The translations under genes were made by a program, and so were the position numbers. A stretch of DNA of 64,000 bases from Maniola hyperantus (Eukaryota; Arthropoda; Insecta; Lepidoptera; Nymphalidae). Positions 28,558-37,444 of the stretch are shown piece by piece. Positions within the stretch are counted from its first letter, which is position 1; each line of letters starts with the position of its first letter. The notes under the pieces are model-generated. The model had not been told where the DNA came from and did not search any database. It worked only from the letters and a program-made list of their open reading frames with translations. The stretch is taken from NCBI RefSeq assembly GCF_902806685.2, contig NC_048546.1, positions 1,984,001-2,048,000 of the forward strand, given 5' to 3'.

Positions 28558-28900
28558 AATTATAGAATAGAATAGAATGTTTTTTTATTCATGTAAACTT
28601 TTTACAAGTGCTTATGAATAGTCAGGTAGTTTTGATTTACCACTGGTTCGGAATGCCGTTCCTACAGAGAAGAACCAGCAAGAAACTCGGCGGTTGCTCT
28701 TTTTAATTTTTCAATTTACAATGTTATTATACCGTACTATACAAGCCATTGCAGCCCCGTGCATTGCTGGAGCGAGTCAAATCCAAGCTTTTTTATCGTT
28801 TACATAGTCTGCGACTGTATAATATGCTTTTTTTAGGAGCATACTTTTAACACATTTTTTAAACTTGTGTAAAGGCTAAAATTGCTTGTGGAATTTTATT
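28558..28900 (-). mobile_element. LINE 3' tail (GAATA)n type
   Basis: (ATAGA)n at 28563, TTTTTTATTCATGTAAAC, CCACTGGTTCGGAATGCC, GAAGAACCAGCAAGAAACTC and GGCGGTTGCTC. The same blocks recur at 46263, 57592-57860, 59105 and 30205. No coding part is kept. Confidence 0.6.
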
Positions 28901-29404
28901 ATAAAATATTACACTCATTCCCACAAATGACTTTCCCACCTTCCAGAGGCGGAGCGCAAGAGTAGTAAAATTGACCGTGTAAGCGTACCTTTAGAATCTT
29001 AGCTGAGGAGCGTGCAGCCTAGTGGTGACAATGCATATCAATCGATTGCTTATGCTAATAGTAGGTATACTTTCAAAATCGATTCCTGGGCACGGCGTTG
29101 CTGTGAGCCTACCACGATCGTTGCGTTGTCTTAAACCACTCCATTCTTTCTCTATAAATAATAATAATAATAAAAATAATAATATATCTTTATTTGCAAA
29201 AAGATTTGACACATAAGACTTTGACCACTGGCTCCCAAAGAAGTAGAAACTGTGTCATGGGAGCCAGTGCCTTCCCTGTTACATAAGCTTTTTTAATTTA
29301 CAAAACAATTATTGAGTATCTAACTATTACTTAATAATAAAATCTAAATAAAACAATAAAATAAGATAAATAAGTAAAATAAAATAGAATACAATAAAAA
29401 TTCA
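28901..29404. mobile_element. Retroposon-like remains (tRNA-like piece and LINE tail)
   Basis: GTGCAGCCTAGTGGTGACAA (29008) and CGATTCCTGGGCACGG (29079) look like decayed A and B boxes of a further SINE. (AATA)n/AATAATAATATATC at 29158, then TTTATTTGCAAAAAG and GGGAGCCAGTGCCTTCCC, looks like a reversed LINE tail. Both calls are weak. Confidence 0.35.
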
Positions 29405-29510
29405 CATGGCGTGTGTATATGCGTATGTGTGTGGGTGTATGGTTGTGTGGGTGTGTGTGTGTGTGTGTGTGTGGGTGTGGGCGTGTGTGTAAGTAAGTGT
29501 GTATATTATT
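29405..29510 (+). repeat. (GT)n microsatellite
   Basis: GTGT runs with interspersed GGGT units extend over about 100 bases. Confidence 0.9.
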
Positions 29511-29740
29511 TTTACGTAGAAATGTGGTGTGCGCTTAAAAGTTCTTCAATACTCAAATAAACGGGTATAGACAAACCAAATCCTCAAAATGGCAAAACAA
29601 ACAGTACACTGATACATATTTCAGAGCATGTCCCGCGCGTTCGTCTGCAGGCACGTGGGTAAATAGTCCGAACAGAGACCGTTTGCTTTGGCTTAGTTCT
29701 ACTGTATATACCTATGGAATAGCTTGGTACGTGGTAGAAC

Positions 29741-30085
29741 GACCTCCCTGGCGCAGTGGTGAGCGCTGTGGTCTTATTAGTGGGAGGTCCCAGGTTCGAT
29801 TCCTGGCAGGGGTTTGGAATATATATAATTTCTAAATTTCTGGTCTGGTCTGGTGGGAGGCTTCGGCCGTGGCTAGTTACCACCCTACCGGCAAAGCCGT
29901 ACCGCCAAGCGATTTAGCGTTCCGGTACGATGCCGTGTAGAAACCAAAGGGGTATGGGTTTAATAAAAACTGCCATACCCCTTCCAGGTTAGCCCGCTAT
30001 CATCTTAGACTGCATCATCACTTACCATCAGGTGAGATTGCAGTCAAGGGCTAACTTGTATCTGAAAAAAAAAAAAGTAAAAAAA
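29741..30085 (+). mobile_element. SINE-H, full-length third tRNA-derived SINE
   Basis: The head CCTCCCTGGCGCAGTGGTG is box A-like and GGTTCGATTCCTGG is box B. The body has GGTGGGAGGCTTCGGCCG, GCGTTCCGGTACGATGCC, AAACCAAAGGGGTATGGG, CTTCCAGGTTAGCCCGC and ACCATCAGGTGAGATTGC, ending in two poly(A) runs. It is the reference for truncated copies at 15505, 53397 (interrupted) and 62936. Confidence 0.85.
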
Positions 30086-30204
30086 AAAGAACAATACGTA
30101 CTATGTACGTAGTTTAAGTACCTAGGTACAGTGGAAACTCGATTAACCAGACTAATTGTTGTCGTTAGGGATTCGGATAATCGAAAATCCGGATAATCGA
30201 ATGT

Positions 30205-30300
30205 ATGTAGGTAGGAAAGGCATTCCGAACCAGTGGTAGATGCATCCGACTATTCGAAAGTACTTGTAAAAGTTTATTAGAATAAAAAAGATTTTTATTT
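30205..30300 (+). mobile_element. LINE tail fragment inside the pogo-like element
   Basis: GGCATTCCGAACCAGTGGTAG, CTTGTAAAAGTTTATTAG and ATTTTATTTTATTTT correspond to the tail family at 28558, in the opposite orientation. Confidence 0.55.
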
Positions 30301-30354
30301 TATTTTTATTTATTTTATTTTATGAAGAAAAGCGGGTTTTGTGCATATTATGTA

Positions 30355-30567
30355 GTTCAAGTTCACTATAATAGTATTTTCAATTTTCAAAGTAAGATAA
30401 CTATACCAAGTAGGATATCATATGAAAGGACTTTGCCTGTACATTCTAAAACAGATTTTTATTTATTTTTATGCATAATAATTTTTGATTTATCGTACAA
30501 AATGGCGGAAAAAATACCAGAGTATGGAACCCTCGGTGCGCGAGTCTGACTCGCACTTGGCCGAATA
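30355..30567 (+). mobile_element. REP-A, 3' part, nested
   Basis: CAATTTTCAAAGTAAGATAAC, GATATCATATGAAAGGAC and GGAACCCTCGGTGCGCGAG, then GACTCGCACTTGGCCG. The 5' part is absent. Confidence 0.75.
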
Positions 30568-30867
30568 ATTTTCGGTTGGTAGTCCGGATAATCGCGAATC
30601 CGTATAACTGAGGGGCGGATAATCGAGTTTCTACTGTACTACACAGTCGAAGATGTTGAACAACAGCGTGATCTAGTTTAAGGCCCATATTGAAAATTCA
30701 AATTTCGGCGTCTGTATTTCCTTCTAAGTATAACCTCAGTAAAACCTTCAAGGCAAGAATGCCAACCTTCTAGAGCCTAGGCAAGCGCTCCAACCTAGAC
30801 CTTATCATTGCTCTGTTTATCAGCAATGATTATCATCAAGCGAAAGCCTATCTCATATATTTTTTTA

Positions 30868-31305
30868 AAAACCGGCCAAGTGCGAGTCAGGCTCGCGCAA
30901 TGAGGGTTCCGTACTACAGTCGTATTTTTTCGACATTTTGCACGATAATTCAAAAAATATGATGCATAAAAATAAATAAAAATCTGTTTTAGAATGTACA
31001 AGTGAAGACCTTTCATATGATACCCAACTTGATATAGTCACTCACTTCAAAAGTTGAAAATACTAATTATTAGTTCATGACCACAATTTAATTTTTTTTG
31101 TGTGATCGAACCCTAAATCACGGTTTTCAGATTTTTCCCCAAATGTCAGCTATAAGATGTACCTACCTGCCAAATTTCATGATTCTAGGTCAACGGGAAG
31201 TACCCTATAGGTTTCTTGACAGACAGACAGACAGACAGACAGACAACAAAGTGATCCTATAAGGGTTCCCTTTTTCATTTTGAGGTACGGAACCCTAAAA
31301 ACATA
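30868..31305 (-). mobile_element. REP-A, full-length
   Basis: It is complete from AGGGTTCCGTACCTCAAAAT (minus strand), through (GTCT)5 and GGTACTTCCCGTTGACC, to GAGCCTGACTCGCACTTGG and CCGGTTTTT. One of the best preserved copies. Confidence 0.85.
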
Positions 31306-31500
31306 GAGAATCATAGAGAATCACCAGCCTGTAGTTAATTTCTAACACGTTTTCCTCTCGTAAACCCCGTTGCCAGGCAATTTGAAATACAGCTTGAATT
31401 GCGTAATTTTGCTCAAGAGATTATTACACCCTTACAGGGGAAAAGTGGGGAAATCGGTAAGCTGCCACGAGGAAAGGGTGAAATGTGATGTGGTTCCGTA
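31306..31500. other. No recognised feature
   Basis: Nothing was recognised. Confidence 0.3.
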
Positions 31501-31620
31501 TGAATCTACATCTAACTATACCTAAAATTAAAAGGTGACTGACTGTTCTAACAGCGCACAGCTCGAACTATTAGACGGATCAAGCTGAAAATGGCAATGG
31601 CATGCCAATGATCATGTTTT
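31501..31620 (+). mobile_element. HEL-B, 5' fragment
   Basis: AAATTAAAAGGTGACTGACTG, AACAGCGCACAGCTCGAAC and GACGGATCAAGCTG. It is broken after GAAAATGGCA. Confidence 0.65.
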
Positions 31621-31703
31621 CGCACATGATATTTAATTAGTTATCGATTAAAACGAAGTCCAAAATTGATTGCTTAAAAATAACGTACAGAATTAATTTC
31701 GCT

Positions 31704-31812
31704 AAGTTAGGCTGAGATCTATAGAGCGACTTAGACTTAGACGTTGCTCAGACTTAAGATTGAGTTAAAACGAGACAGATTTATGTGAGAGATATAGCTC
31801 TGTCTCGTTTGA
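31704..31812. mobile_element. MITE-G, truncated
   Basis: GGCTGAGATCTATAGAGCG, then AGATTGAGTTAAAACGAGAC and AGCTCTGTCTCGTTT. The right arm is lost at the junction with a REP-A 3' part. The full copy is at 33563. Confidence 0.65.
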
Positions 31813-32012
31813 ATTAGTATTTTCAATTTTCAAAGTAAGATAACTATATCAAGTGGGGTATCATATGAAAGGGCTTCACCTGTGCATTATAAAACAGATT
31901 TTTATTTATTATTATGCATCATAGTTTTTGAATTATCGTGCAAAATGTTGAAAAAATACGATTATAGTACGGAACCCTGGTTGCGCGAGCCTCACTCGCA
32001 CTTGGTCTTTTA
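31813..32012 (+). mobile_element. REP-A, 3' part
   Basis: GTATTTTCAATTTTCAAAG to CGATTATAGTACGGAACC and GAGCCTCACTCGCACTTGG. Confidence 0.75.
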
Positions 32013-32205
32013 GTCCGTGCGAGTCGGACACACCCTGTCGATAGACAGAAGTCCAGAAGGGATTTTTCCTACTCCTACAAAAAAAGGGGTTATGAATCCG
32101 TATGAAAGGTTCCGTAGTGCATTAAGTAATGCACTACGGAACCTTACCCCAAGAGTTGCAGCTACACTTGAAGGCGAACTATACGGTGTAAAACACATTT
32201 AATGA
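32013..32205. repeat. Block with a perfect 40-bp palindrome
   Basis: AAGGTTCCGTAGTGCATTA (32106-32124), AG, then its exact complement to 32145. Further symmetric words lie outside (AAAAGGGGTT at 32083 and CTTACCCC at 32144). It may be a young foldback MITE. Overlapping 61- and 62-codon frames on opposite strands are by-products of this symmetry. Confidence 0.75.
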
Positions 32206-32427
32206 GTGACTTTCGAGTGGCGGGGTGCATAACGAGTAACTAGCATTATGTAGAAGGTCTAGGTGTACTAGAACGTATATATAGCTCTGTTTTACCTATC
32301 GATAAGAGAAAGGGGCGAATAGGGTTATGTTTGTATGATCTACTTGATTTCACGTTTTGCCGAGGGATTAGGGAAGGAGGGACTACAAATCGAGCGAAAA
32401 ATTAGATGGTTTCCGCTATAGTATACT
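32206..32427. other. No recognised feature
   Basis: Nothing was recognised. Confidence 0.3.
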
Positions 32428-32642
32428 AGCTGATGCCTGTGACTTCGTCCGCGTGGATTTAGGTTTTTCAAAAATCCCGTAGGAACTCTTTAATTTTCCG
32501 GGATAAAAAGTAGCCGATGTCACTCTCCAGGTCTTTGACTATACCCATGCAAAAATCACGTCAATCCGTTGCTCCATTGCGAGGTGATTGAAGGACAAAA
32601 TAAACAAACCAACAAACACAACAAACATTTATAATATGGGTA
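32428..32642 (-). mobile_element. REP-J, near-complete
   Basis: TAGCTGATGCCTGTGACTTC, CCCGTAGGAACTCTTTAATT, GGGATAAAAAGTAGCCGATG, CACGTCAATCCGTTGCTCC, then CAAACATTTATAATATGGG. Confidence 0.75.
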
Positions 32643-32714
32643 GGTATTGATTATATCATCATCATTATCATCATCTCTATCATCAACCCATCGCTGACTC
32701 ACTAAGTCACTACT

Positions 32715-32862
32715 GAGCGTGCAGTGAGCCTGCCTCAAAGTTCTCAAAGGTGTGTGAAGTCTTGCTCAGCCCAGCTCTGGCCCAGACTATGGCCTAAACC
32801 CTTCTGAGAGGAGCTTCGTGCTCGGTAGTGAGCTGGCGATAGGTTTATCATGATGATGACTG
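32715..32862 (+). mobile_element. SINE-M, 3' half
   Basis: AAGGTGTGTGAAGTCTTGC, AGACTATGGCCTAAACCC and GGTAGTGAGCTGGCGATAGG, with an (ATG)n end. The preceding ATCATCATTATCATC run at 32656 may belong to another, inverted tail. Confidence 0.7.
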
Positions 32863-32882
32863 TCTATTACATCCATCTTCCA

Positions 32883-33150
32883 TCTAAATATATAATAGGA
32901 AAGGGTAACTGACTGACTGACTGACTGACTGACTGACTGACTGACTGACTGACTGACTGACTGACTGACTGATCTATCAAGGCACAGCTCAAATTACTGG
33001 ACGGATTGGGCTGAAATTTGGCATGCAGATAACTATTATCACGTAGGCATCCGCTAAGAAAGGGTTTTTGAAAATTCAACCCCTAAAGGGGTGAAATAGG
33101 GGTTTGAAATTTGTATAGTCCACGCCGACGAAGTCGCGAGCATAAGCTAG
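32883..33150 (+). mobile_element. HEL-B copy with expanded (GACT)n
   Basis: It starts A|TCTAAATATATAATAGG and ends GACGAAGTCGCGAGC, ATAAGCTAG|T. The GACT microsatellite spans about 32908-32972 (16 units), the longest in this family here. Both Helitron-like ends are intact. Confidence 0.85.
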
Positions 33151-33562
33151 TCATTAATAATAATTATTATGTGCCTCACTAACATCTGTCATGCTCTTAC
33201 GTCATAATCCGTCACTAATGAACTCGCAACGATATGATTGTGTGAATGAAAGCCCCAGCTTCTATGATTGCTTATGGCTGCTTCACAATCACCGCGGTTA
33301 ACGCGACAGTTAACGTTCCCTTGTTTTGATTAAAATATAAAATAATAAAATACAGATGCTTGTTGTGTGCTTTTACTAAGCAAATAGCAAAATTAACAGG
33401 TATAAATCTACTGATGTCCTTTTCCATAATGAACATTATGAAACGATAGCAATACCAGTTGTTACAAGACTGTCAGAAATAATGAGTGTAATATTTTCAG
33501 GGAGTATGTGAGTTTCTTTATTTCACTATAACTTCTAAATGCTTGAAAAAAATTAGATGTTT
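33151..33562. other. No recognised feature
   Basis: Nothing was recognised. A short GC-rich word ACCGCGGTTAACGCG lies near 33291. Confidence 0.3.
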
Positions 33563-33704
33563 GAGGCTGAGATCTATAGAGCGCACTTTGACTTTGCTCA
33601 GACTTAAACGAGACAGATTTATATGAGAGTTACAGCTCTGTCTCGTTTTAACTCTATCTTAAATCTAAACTAAGTCAGAGTGCGCTCTATAGATCTCACC
33701 CTAA
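33563..33704. mobile_element. MITE-G, palindromic element
   Basis: TGAGATCTATAGAGCGCAC on the left and GTGCGCTCTATAGATCTCA on the right are perfect inverted ends. The centre AACGAGACAGATTTATATG and AGCTCTGTCTCGTTTTAAC is shared with the element at 52619-52749, whose termini differ. The duplication is unclear. Confidence 0.8.
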
Positions 33705-34129
33705 GGTGTCGTTAAAATTTTTACACTATCCCAAGTGACATGGAATATAATTTTTTGGAAAGAATTTAACATGGCGGCTGTATGGTACCATTTTAATTTG
33801 TTAAAAATTTTGCTTTAGGGCAATCGTGGTTTTTTAAATTGACTTGTTTTGGTAATTTAAAAGATTGTTAGGAACAGAATTAGTCACAAAAGATTTCTTA
33901 CAGCAGCTAATCGAATGACACGTGTATAATCTAAACGCAGTGTCACGCGCGTGTCATGTGAAAGTGACTTAATAAATTTTCATTAGTGGTTGTCCGCTTA
34001 CGTTGTACTTTACGCGTATTTAACGCGTGCTCTAATGTTCCCGTAATGAAGTCGATTATGACGAAATAAACAGTTTGACGGAGCGTTTTGGAAGCATTAA
34101 TATCCTAGTTTCGTAAATAATAATAAAAT
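33705..34129. other. No recognised feature
   Basis: AT-rich with a CATGGCGGC word. No family recognised. Confidence 0.3.
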
Positions 34130-34445
34130 GTGCCTAGCCTAGTGACTAGGACGTCCACCTCCTAATTGGAGGTCGGGGGTTCGATCCCGGGCACGTTGGG
34201 TTACAGACGTCGACGACGACCCGAATAGGAGGCCGACGTCGCAACCGCTATGCGACGGAGGCCAGGTCGAAGGAGCCCCGATTCGCGGGGCTCCTTTTCT
34301 GGGTGTTTTAAAAAGAAATAACCACGAAGGGGATCCCCTTCTAACTTAACCCATCCGAGACGTAGTGCCCCGAGTCCCGAGCTTGCTTCGCTCGCTCTTG
34401 CAGCCTAAGTTCTCTGTGCCTGTTTTTTTCCTATCCTATAATATC
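34130..34445 (+). mobile_element. tRNA-headed SINE with a different body and a terminator-like hairpin
   Basis: GCCTAGCCTAGTGACTAGG and GGGTTCGATCCCGGGCACG form a tRNA-like head close to SINE-M (box B at 34181). The body is different: GACGTCGACGACGACCCG, AGGAGGCCGACGTCGCAACC, then a stem GGAGCCCCG-attcg-CGGGGCTCC (34272-34294) followed by TTTTCT. Further down come CCCGAGCTTGCTTCGCTCGC and a T-run. The stem resembles a bacterial intrinsic terminator, but the context is eukaryotic. TTTT would also stop Pol III. The body may come from a LINE 3' UTR; no second copy lies in this window. Confidence 0.55.
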
Positions 34446-34688
34446 ATTAACTTAATTTATACGGGGAGAGCATTTTATTAAAAATAATAATATGCTATTT
34501 GTTGTATTACTAATTAACACGATTAAGAAATCAATTGTTTGTCAAATGGTATTTTATGAAATGACTATTTGTCTGGTAATTTGTTTTATCAAGTGAATTA
34601 TTTGTAGAACCAAAAGTTTTATGACGATGATAAAATGATTCATAATTTTGCCAGAATTAGTTTGTCGAATGAATCTTTGTTATTTGTT
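34446..34688. other. No recognised feature
   Basis: AT-rich; nothing recognised. Confidence 0.3.
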
Positions 34689-35118
34689 TTTAGGGTTCCG
34701 TACCCCAAAAGTAAAAACGGAACCCTTATAGGATCACTTTGTTGTCTGTCTGTCTGTCAGTCAAGAAACCTACAGGGTACTTCCCGTTGACCTAGAATCA
34801 TGAAATTTGGTAGGTAGGTGGGTCTTACAGCTGGCTTTGGGGGAAAAATCTGAAAACCGTGAATTTGTGGTCTGATCACACAAAAAAAATTAAATTGTGG
34901 TCATAAACTAATAATTAGTATTTTCAATTTTCGATGTAAGATAACTATATCAAGTGGGGTATCATATGAAAGGGCTTCACTTGTACATTCTAAAACAGAT
35001 TTTTATTTATTTTTAGGTATAATGGTTTTTTATTTATCATACAAAATGTCGATAAAATACGATTGTATTACGGAATCCTCAGTGCGCGAGTCTGACTCGC
35101 ACTTGGCCGGTTTTTATT
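34689..35118 (+). mobile_element. REP-A, full-length
   Basis: It runs AGGGTTCCGTACCCCAAAAG, (GTCT)4, GGTACTTCCCGTTGACC, TTGTGGTCTGATCACAC, GGTATCATATGAAAGGGC, GGAATCCTCAGTGCGCGAG and GACTCGCACTTGGCCGG, followed by TTTTT. Confidence 0.85.
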
Positions 35119-35428
35119 GATCGGTCACCAGCCTATATGCTTATGCAGCCTTGTGGTATGCCAGTTTCACACTATGTTGCCTTGGCGTAAATAAGCTTAA
35201 ATCTTAATATTGAATCGTCCAGACACTTAGGTCATTTAAAAATACCTAGCTTCGACAATACCTGGAATTGTAGGTATCGCGTGAGTATGCAAAGCAGCGC
35301 TCGATCGGCCGTGCAAGCTGATTACGTTCGATTGATTCAGTGAGGCGGGATTGTATGGCTTCTGATACATGAGCAATCTAATTGATCTGCAAGTATTAAG
35401 TACTTCATCATATTATCCTAATGAAGCC
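35119..35428. other. No recognised feature
   Basis: Nothing was recognised. Confidence 0.3.
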
Positions 35429-35548
35429 ATCACTTCCTTCCTTTCAGAATGAGAATGGTTTGGGCATCTATCGTGCTGGCCAAGTGCGTATTGGCGGACT
35501 GGTTACACCTTTGCGAACATACTCGTAGATAACTCTCCAGCATGCAGG
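35429..35548 (-). mobile_element. SINE-M, diverged 3' part
   Basis: TCAGAATGAGAATGG, GCTGGCCAAGTGCGTATTGG, CACCTTTGCGAACATAC and CCAGCATGCAGGTTGCC. No tRNA head. Confidence 0.65.
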
Positions 35549-35934
35549 TTGCCTCAAGAAGTTTAAGTTGACTTTTGAAAGGTGGTTGAACTCTCTCTAG
35601 TCTCTGATTATAAAAACAAAAAGCGGCCAAGCGCGAGTCAGACACCACCACATCAGCACCACATAGGTGCACAGTTCAACCATTTTATTTTAATAAAGTT
35701 CTAAATAGGTGCCGCCTGAACTGAATAACGTCACACAAAAAGCTGAAACCTAGCTGTAATTAAAAACGACCGAATCAACTAAAGGCAACCTCGTTCCGCC
35801 AAAAAAGCTGCGAGAAATATTAAGGTGGCGTGATTTTTGGCTTTGTAAAAAAGGTCGCAATTAAAGGGTTGCTTGAAATGTCGCTGTTAGGGCGACTTAC
35901 TACGAGCTTGAGAACACGATCTCTGCAGTGAGAA
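35549..35934. other. No recognised feature except a REP-A end scrap
   Basis: AAGCGGCCAAGCGCGAGTC (35621) matches the REP-A 3' terminus on the minus strand. The rest is unrecognised. Confidence 0.35.
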
Positions 35935-36182
35935 TGATTTTCTCAGGGCATGCGGAAATTGAAGGCAACGAAAAAAGCCGATGAACTCGCAAAGAGGGGT
36001 GCCAGGGAGCGACAGATGGGTCCCGAACCTGTCTGTGGCATTCCAGAAAGCTTGGCACAACTTACCCTGTTAACCTACTGCTATTACGACACACTCATTC
36101 GATAGAGGAATCTTCCAGGAATGAACCACTCCAGAGCGCTGGTTAGAGCCTTCAACAAGATTTATGCACTCTAGTGCGGGCA
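35935..36182 (+). pseudogene. Non-LTR retrotransposon RNase H domain, C-terminal fragment
   Basis: GHAEIEGNE, then after one extra A in an A-run at 35981-35986, KADELAKRGARERQMGPEPV, CGIPESLAQLTLL and MNHSRALVRAFNK. The His of GH and the Asp of KADELA are conserved RNase H positions, and the tail pattern GPEPxCGI is typical of R1/Jockey-type LINEs in insects. One frameshift and a stop (TAG at 36103) disable it. A MITE cuts it at 36186. Confidence 0.7.
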
Positions 36183-36468
36183 TTAACGCGGTGTCCTATG
36201 TGAGCGACGAATACGACGCGACGCAACGCGACACGACGGGACGTAATGCGATGCGATGCTACACGCGACAAATGTCCTACGTGATTTTAGTCATTAATTC
36301 TTGAATCATGGAGTACAATTTTGCTTGAACAAGTACGCGTTAACGTCACGTCTCGCCGCAGACTGCCATATAGGCCGCAAGCACGGTATGCCGTTGAGTT
36401 GATCGCGTTCGTCGCGTTCGCAGCGTCGCGTCGCGTAGTATTCGTCGCTCACGCAAGACACCGCGTTA
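36183..36468. mobile_element. GC-rich TIR element with TTA duplications (PIF/Harbinger-like MITE)
   Basis: CGCGGTGTC, then ATGTGAGCGACGAATAC and GACGCGACGC on the left, and the inverted GCGTCGCGTCGCGTAGTAT, TCGTCGCTCACGC and GACACCGCG on the right. TTA lies on both sides (36183-36185, 36466-36468), with one extra A at the left end. It inserted into the LINE fragment. The interior is non-coding. Confidence 0.7.
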
Positions 36469-36483
36469 CGGGGTATTGTTGAT

Positions 36484-36545
36484 TGAACCTTTCTCATTCT
36501 ACGAGGAGACCCGTGCTCAGTTGTGGGCTGGGTTGATGATAATTT
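36484..36545 (+). mobile_element. SINE-M, tail fragment
   Basis: TTCTACGAGGAGACCCGTGC, GTTGTGGGCTGGGTTGATG and ATAAT. About 60 bases of the 3' end. Confidence 0.6.
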
Positions 36546-37049
36546 CTCGCAAAAGTTCTCAACGTGGAGTGGACAGGCATCCTAACAAGGCTGCTTATTC
36601 AAGGATACAGCTGCGACGCGTCGCGCGCCGCCGGCCTAAGTGATTAAAATCGCGATGTTGCGCCGAAACAAAGCCGGCGAAATGTCCCGATGAATTTAAA
36701 TGGGGCTGGCGATAAAAGGCGGCGGGTGCAATCGCCTTGTGGGGCCATGTCTACATCGGGAAAATCTACATTATAAAATGTGTATAATTATTCTGCCGAA
36801 GAGAGAAGATACCTTAAACTTACCAGTGCCTACTACAGTCAGGAATGACATCAAACAAGCGGTCCTTCGAACCGGATTTGATGAATGAACTATTTTCTTC
36901 GGTGGAGTCTTCTGCCTGCTGGCACTGTGTCCGGCTCGCACGGACTGTGGAAAGGGGTTTCGACCCTCAGCAATGAGGAATACGTCTATAAGAAGAAGTA
37001 CACGTGACTGCTGAGTGTCGTGCCGGTAACCAGTTTTCTTGTCCAGCGT
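36546..37049. other. No recognised feature
   Basis: A GC-rich patch ACGCGTCGCGCGCCGCCGG lies at 36617. A 62-codon frame at 36700-36888 is unrecognised. Confidence 0.3.
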
Positions 37050-37444
37050 AGTGATTCGCTAACTCAGTGCCTCTAACACTAATGATAGTACTAAATTAGA
37101 CCACCGAGTTCATTTGACATTGGTCAGTTCTTGTAGTTTGCTTATTCACTGAGTGATTTCAAAATATTTTTTCGTAGTAAACCTTCAGTGGATTAAAAAT
37201 AAATGTCAAATGAGCTCAGTGGCTATCATTTTTTTTTGGTTTGTTTATAAGAATATTAGCCATGTTAAATGACTAATATTCCCCTTTCCTCTCCAACTAA
37301 GCGTCAAGCTTATGCTAGGAGTAGGCACGACAATAATGCAACGGGCGGGGTTTGAACCGTCGCTCGACCTTTCGATTTTCAGTCCACTGCTTTACCCGTT
37401 GAGCTATTGAGGCTCTAACATTGACACTGAGTTAGCGAATCACC
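37050..37444. mobile_element. MITE-R, TIR element split by a SINE
   Basis: Outer ends GTGATTCGCTAACTCAGTG (37050) and CACTGAGTTAGCGAATCAC (to 37444) are perfect inverted repeats. Inside is a second pair, ACCGAGTTCATTTGACATT and AATGTCAAATGAGCTCAGTG. A minus-strand SINE-F lies in the right arm. Without it the element is about 230 bp. No coding. Confidence 0.75.
37251..37416 (-). mobile_element. SINE-F nested in MITE-R
   Basis: On the minus strand: TAGAGCCTCAATAGCTCAAC, box B GGTTCAAACCCC, GCACTATTGTCG-like TTATTGTCGTGCC, and ATGACTAATATTC end orientation reversed. The tRNA head is intact. Confidence 0.8.

Larger units (their letters stand above)
30127..30638. mobile_element. pogo/Tigger-like TIR element, nested insertions inside
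   Basis: CAGTGGAAACTCGATTAACC at 30129 and the inverted GGATAATCGAGTTTCTACTG ending at 30636 are flanked by TA. Inner ATTCGGATAATCG and TCCGGATAATCG repeats occur near both ends. TA duplication and a CAGT...CTCGATTATCCG end are typical of pogo-group elements. The interior is replaced by a LINE tail (30205-30300) and a REP-A 3' part (30355-30565); no transposase is seen. Confidence 0.7.

Noticed and set aside
33568..33698. Rolling-hairpin miRNA precursor
   Set aside because: The symmetric arms and sister copies mark it as a MITE; no evidence of processing can be read from sequence.
34272..34298. Bacterial rho-independent terminator or bacterial contamination
   Set aside because: The stem and T-run fit, but it sits in a tRNA-headed SINE within insect repeats and no bacterial gene adjoins it.
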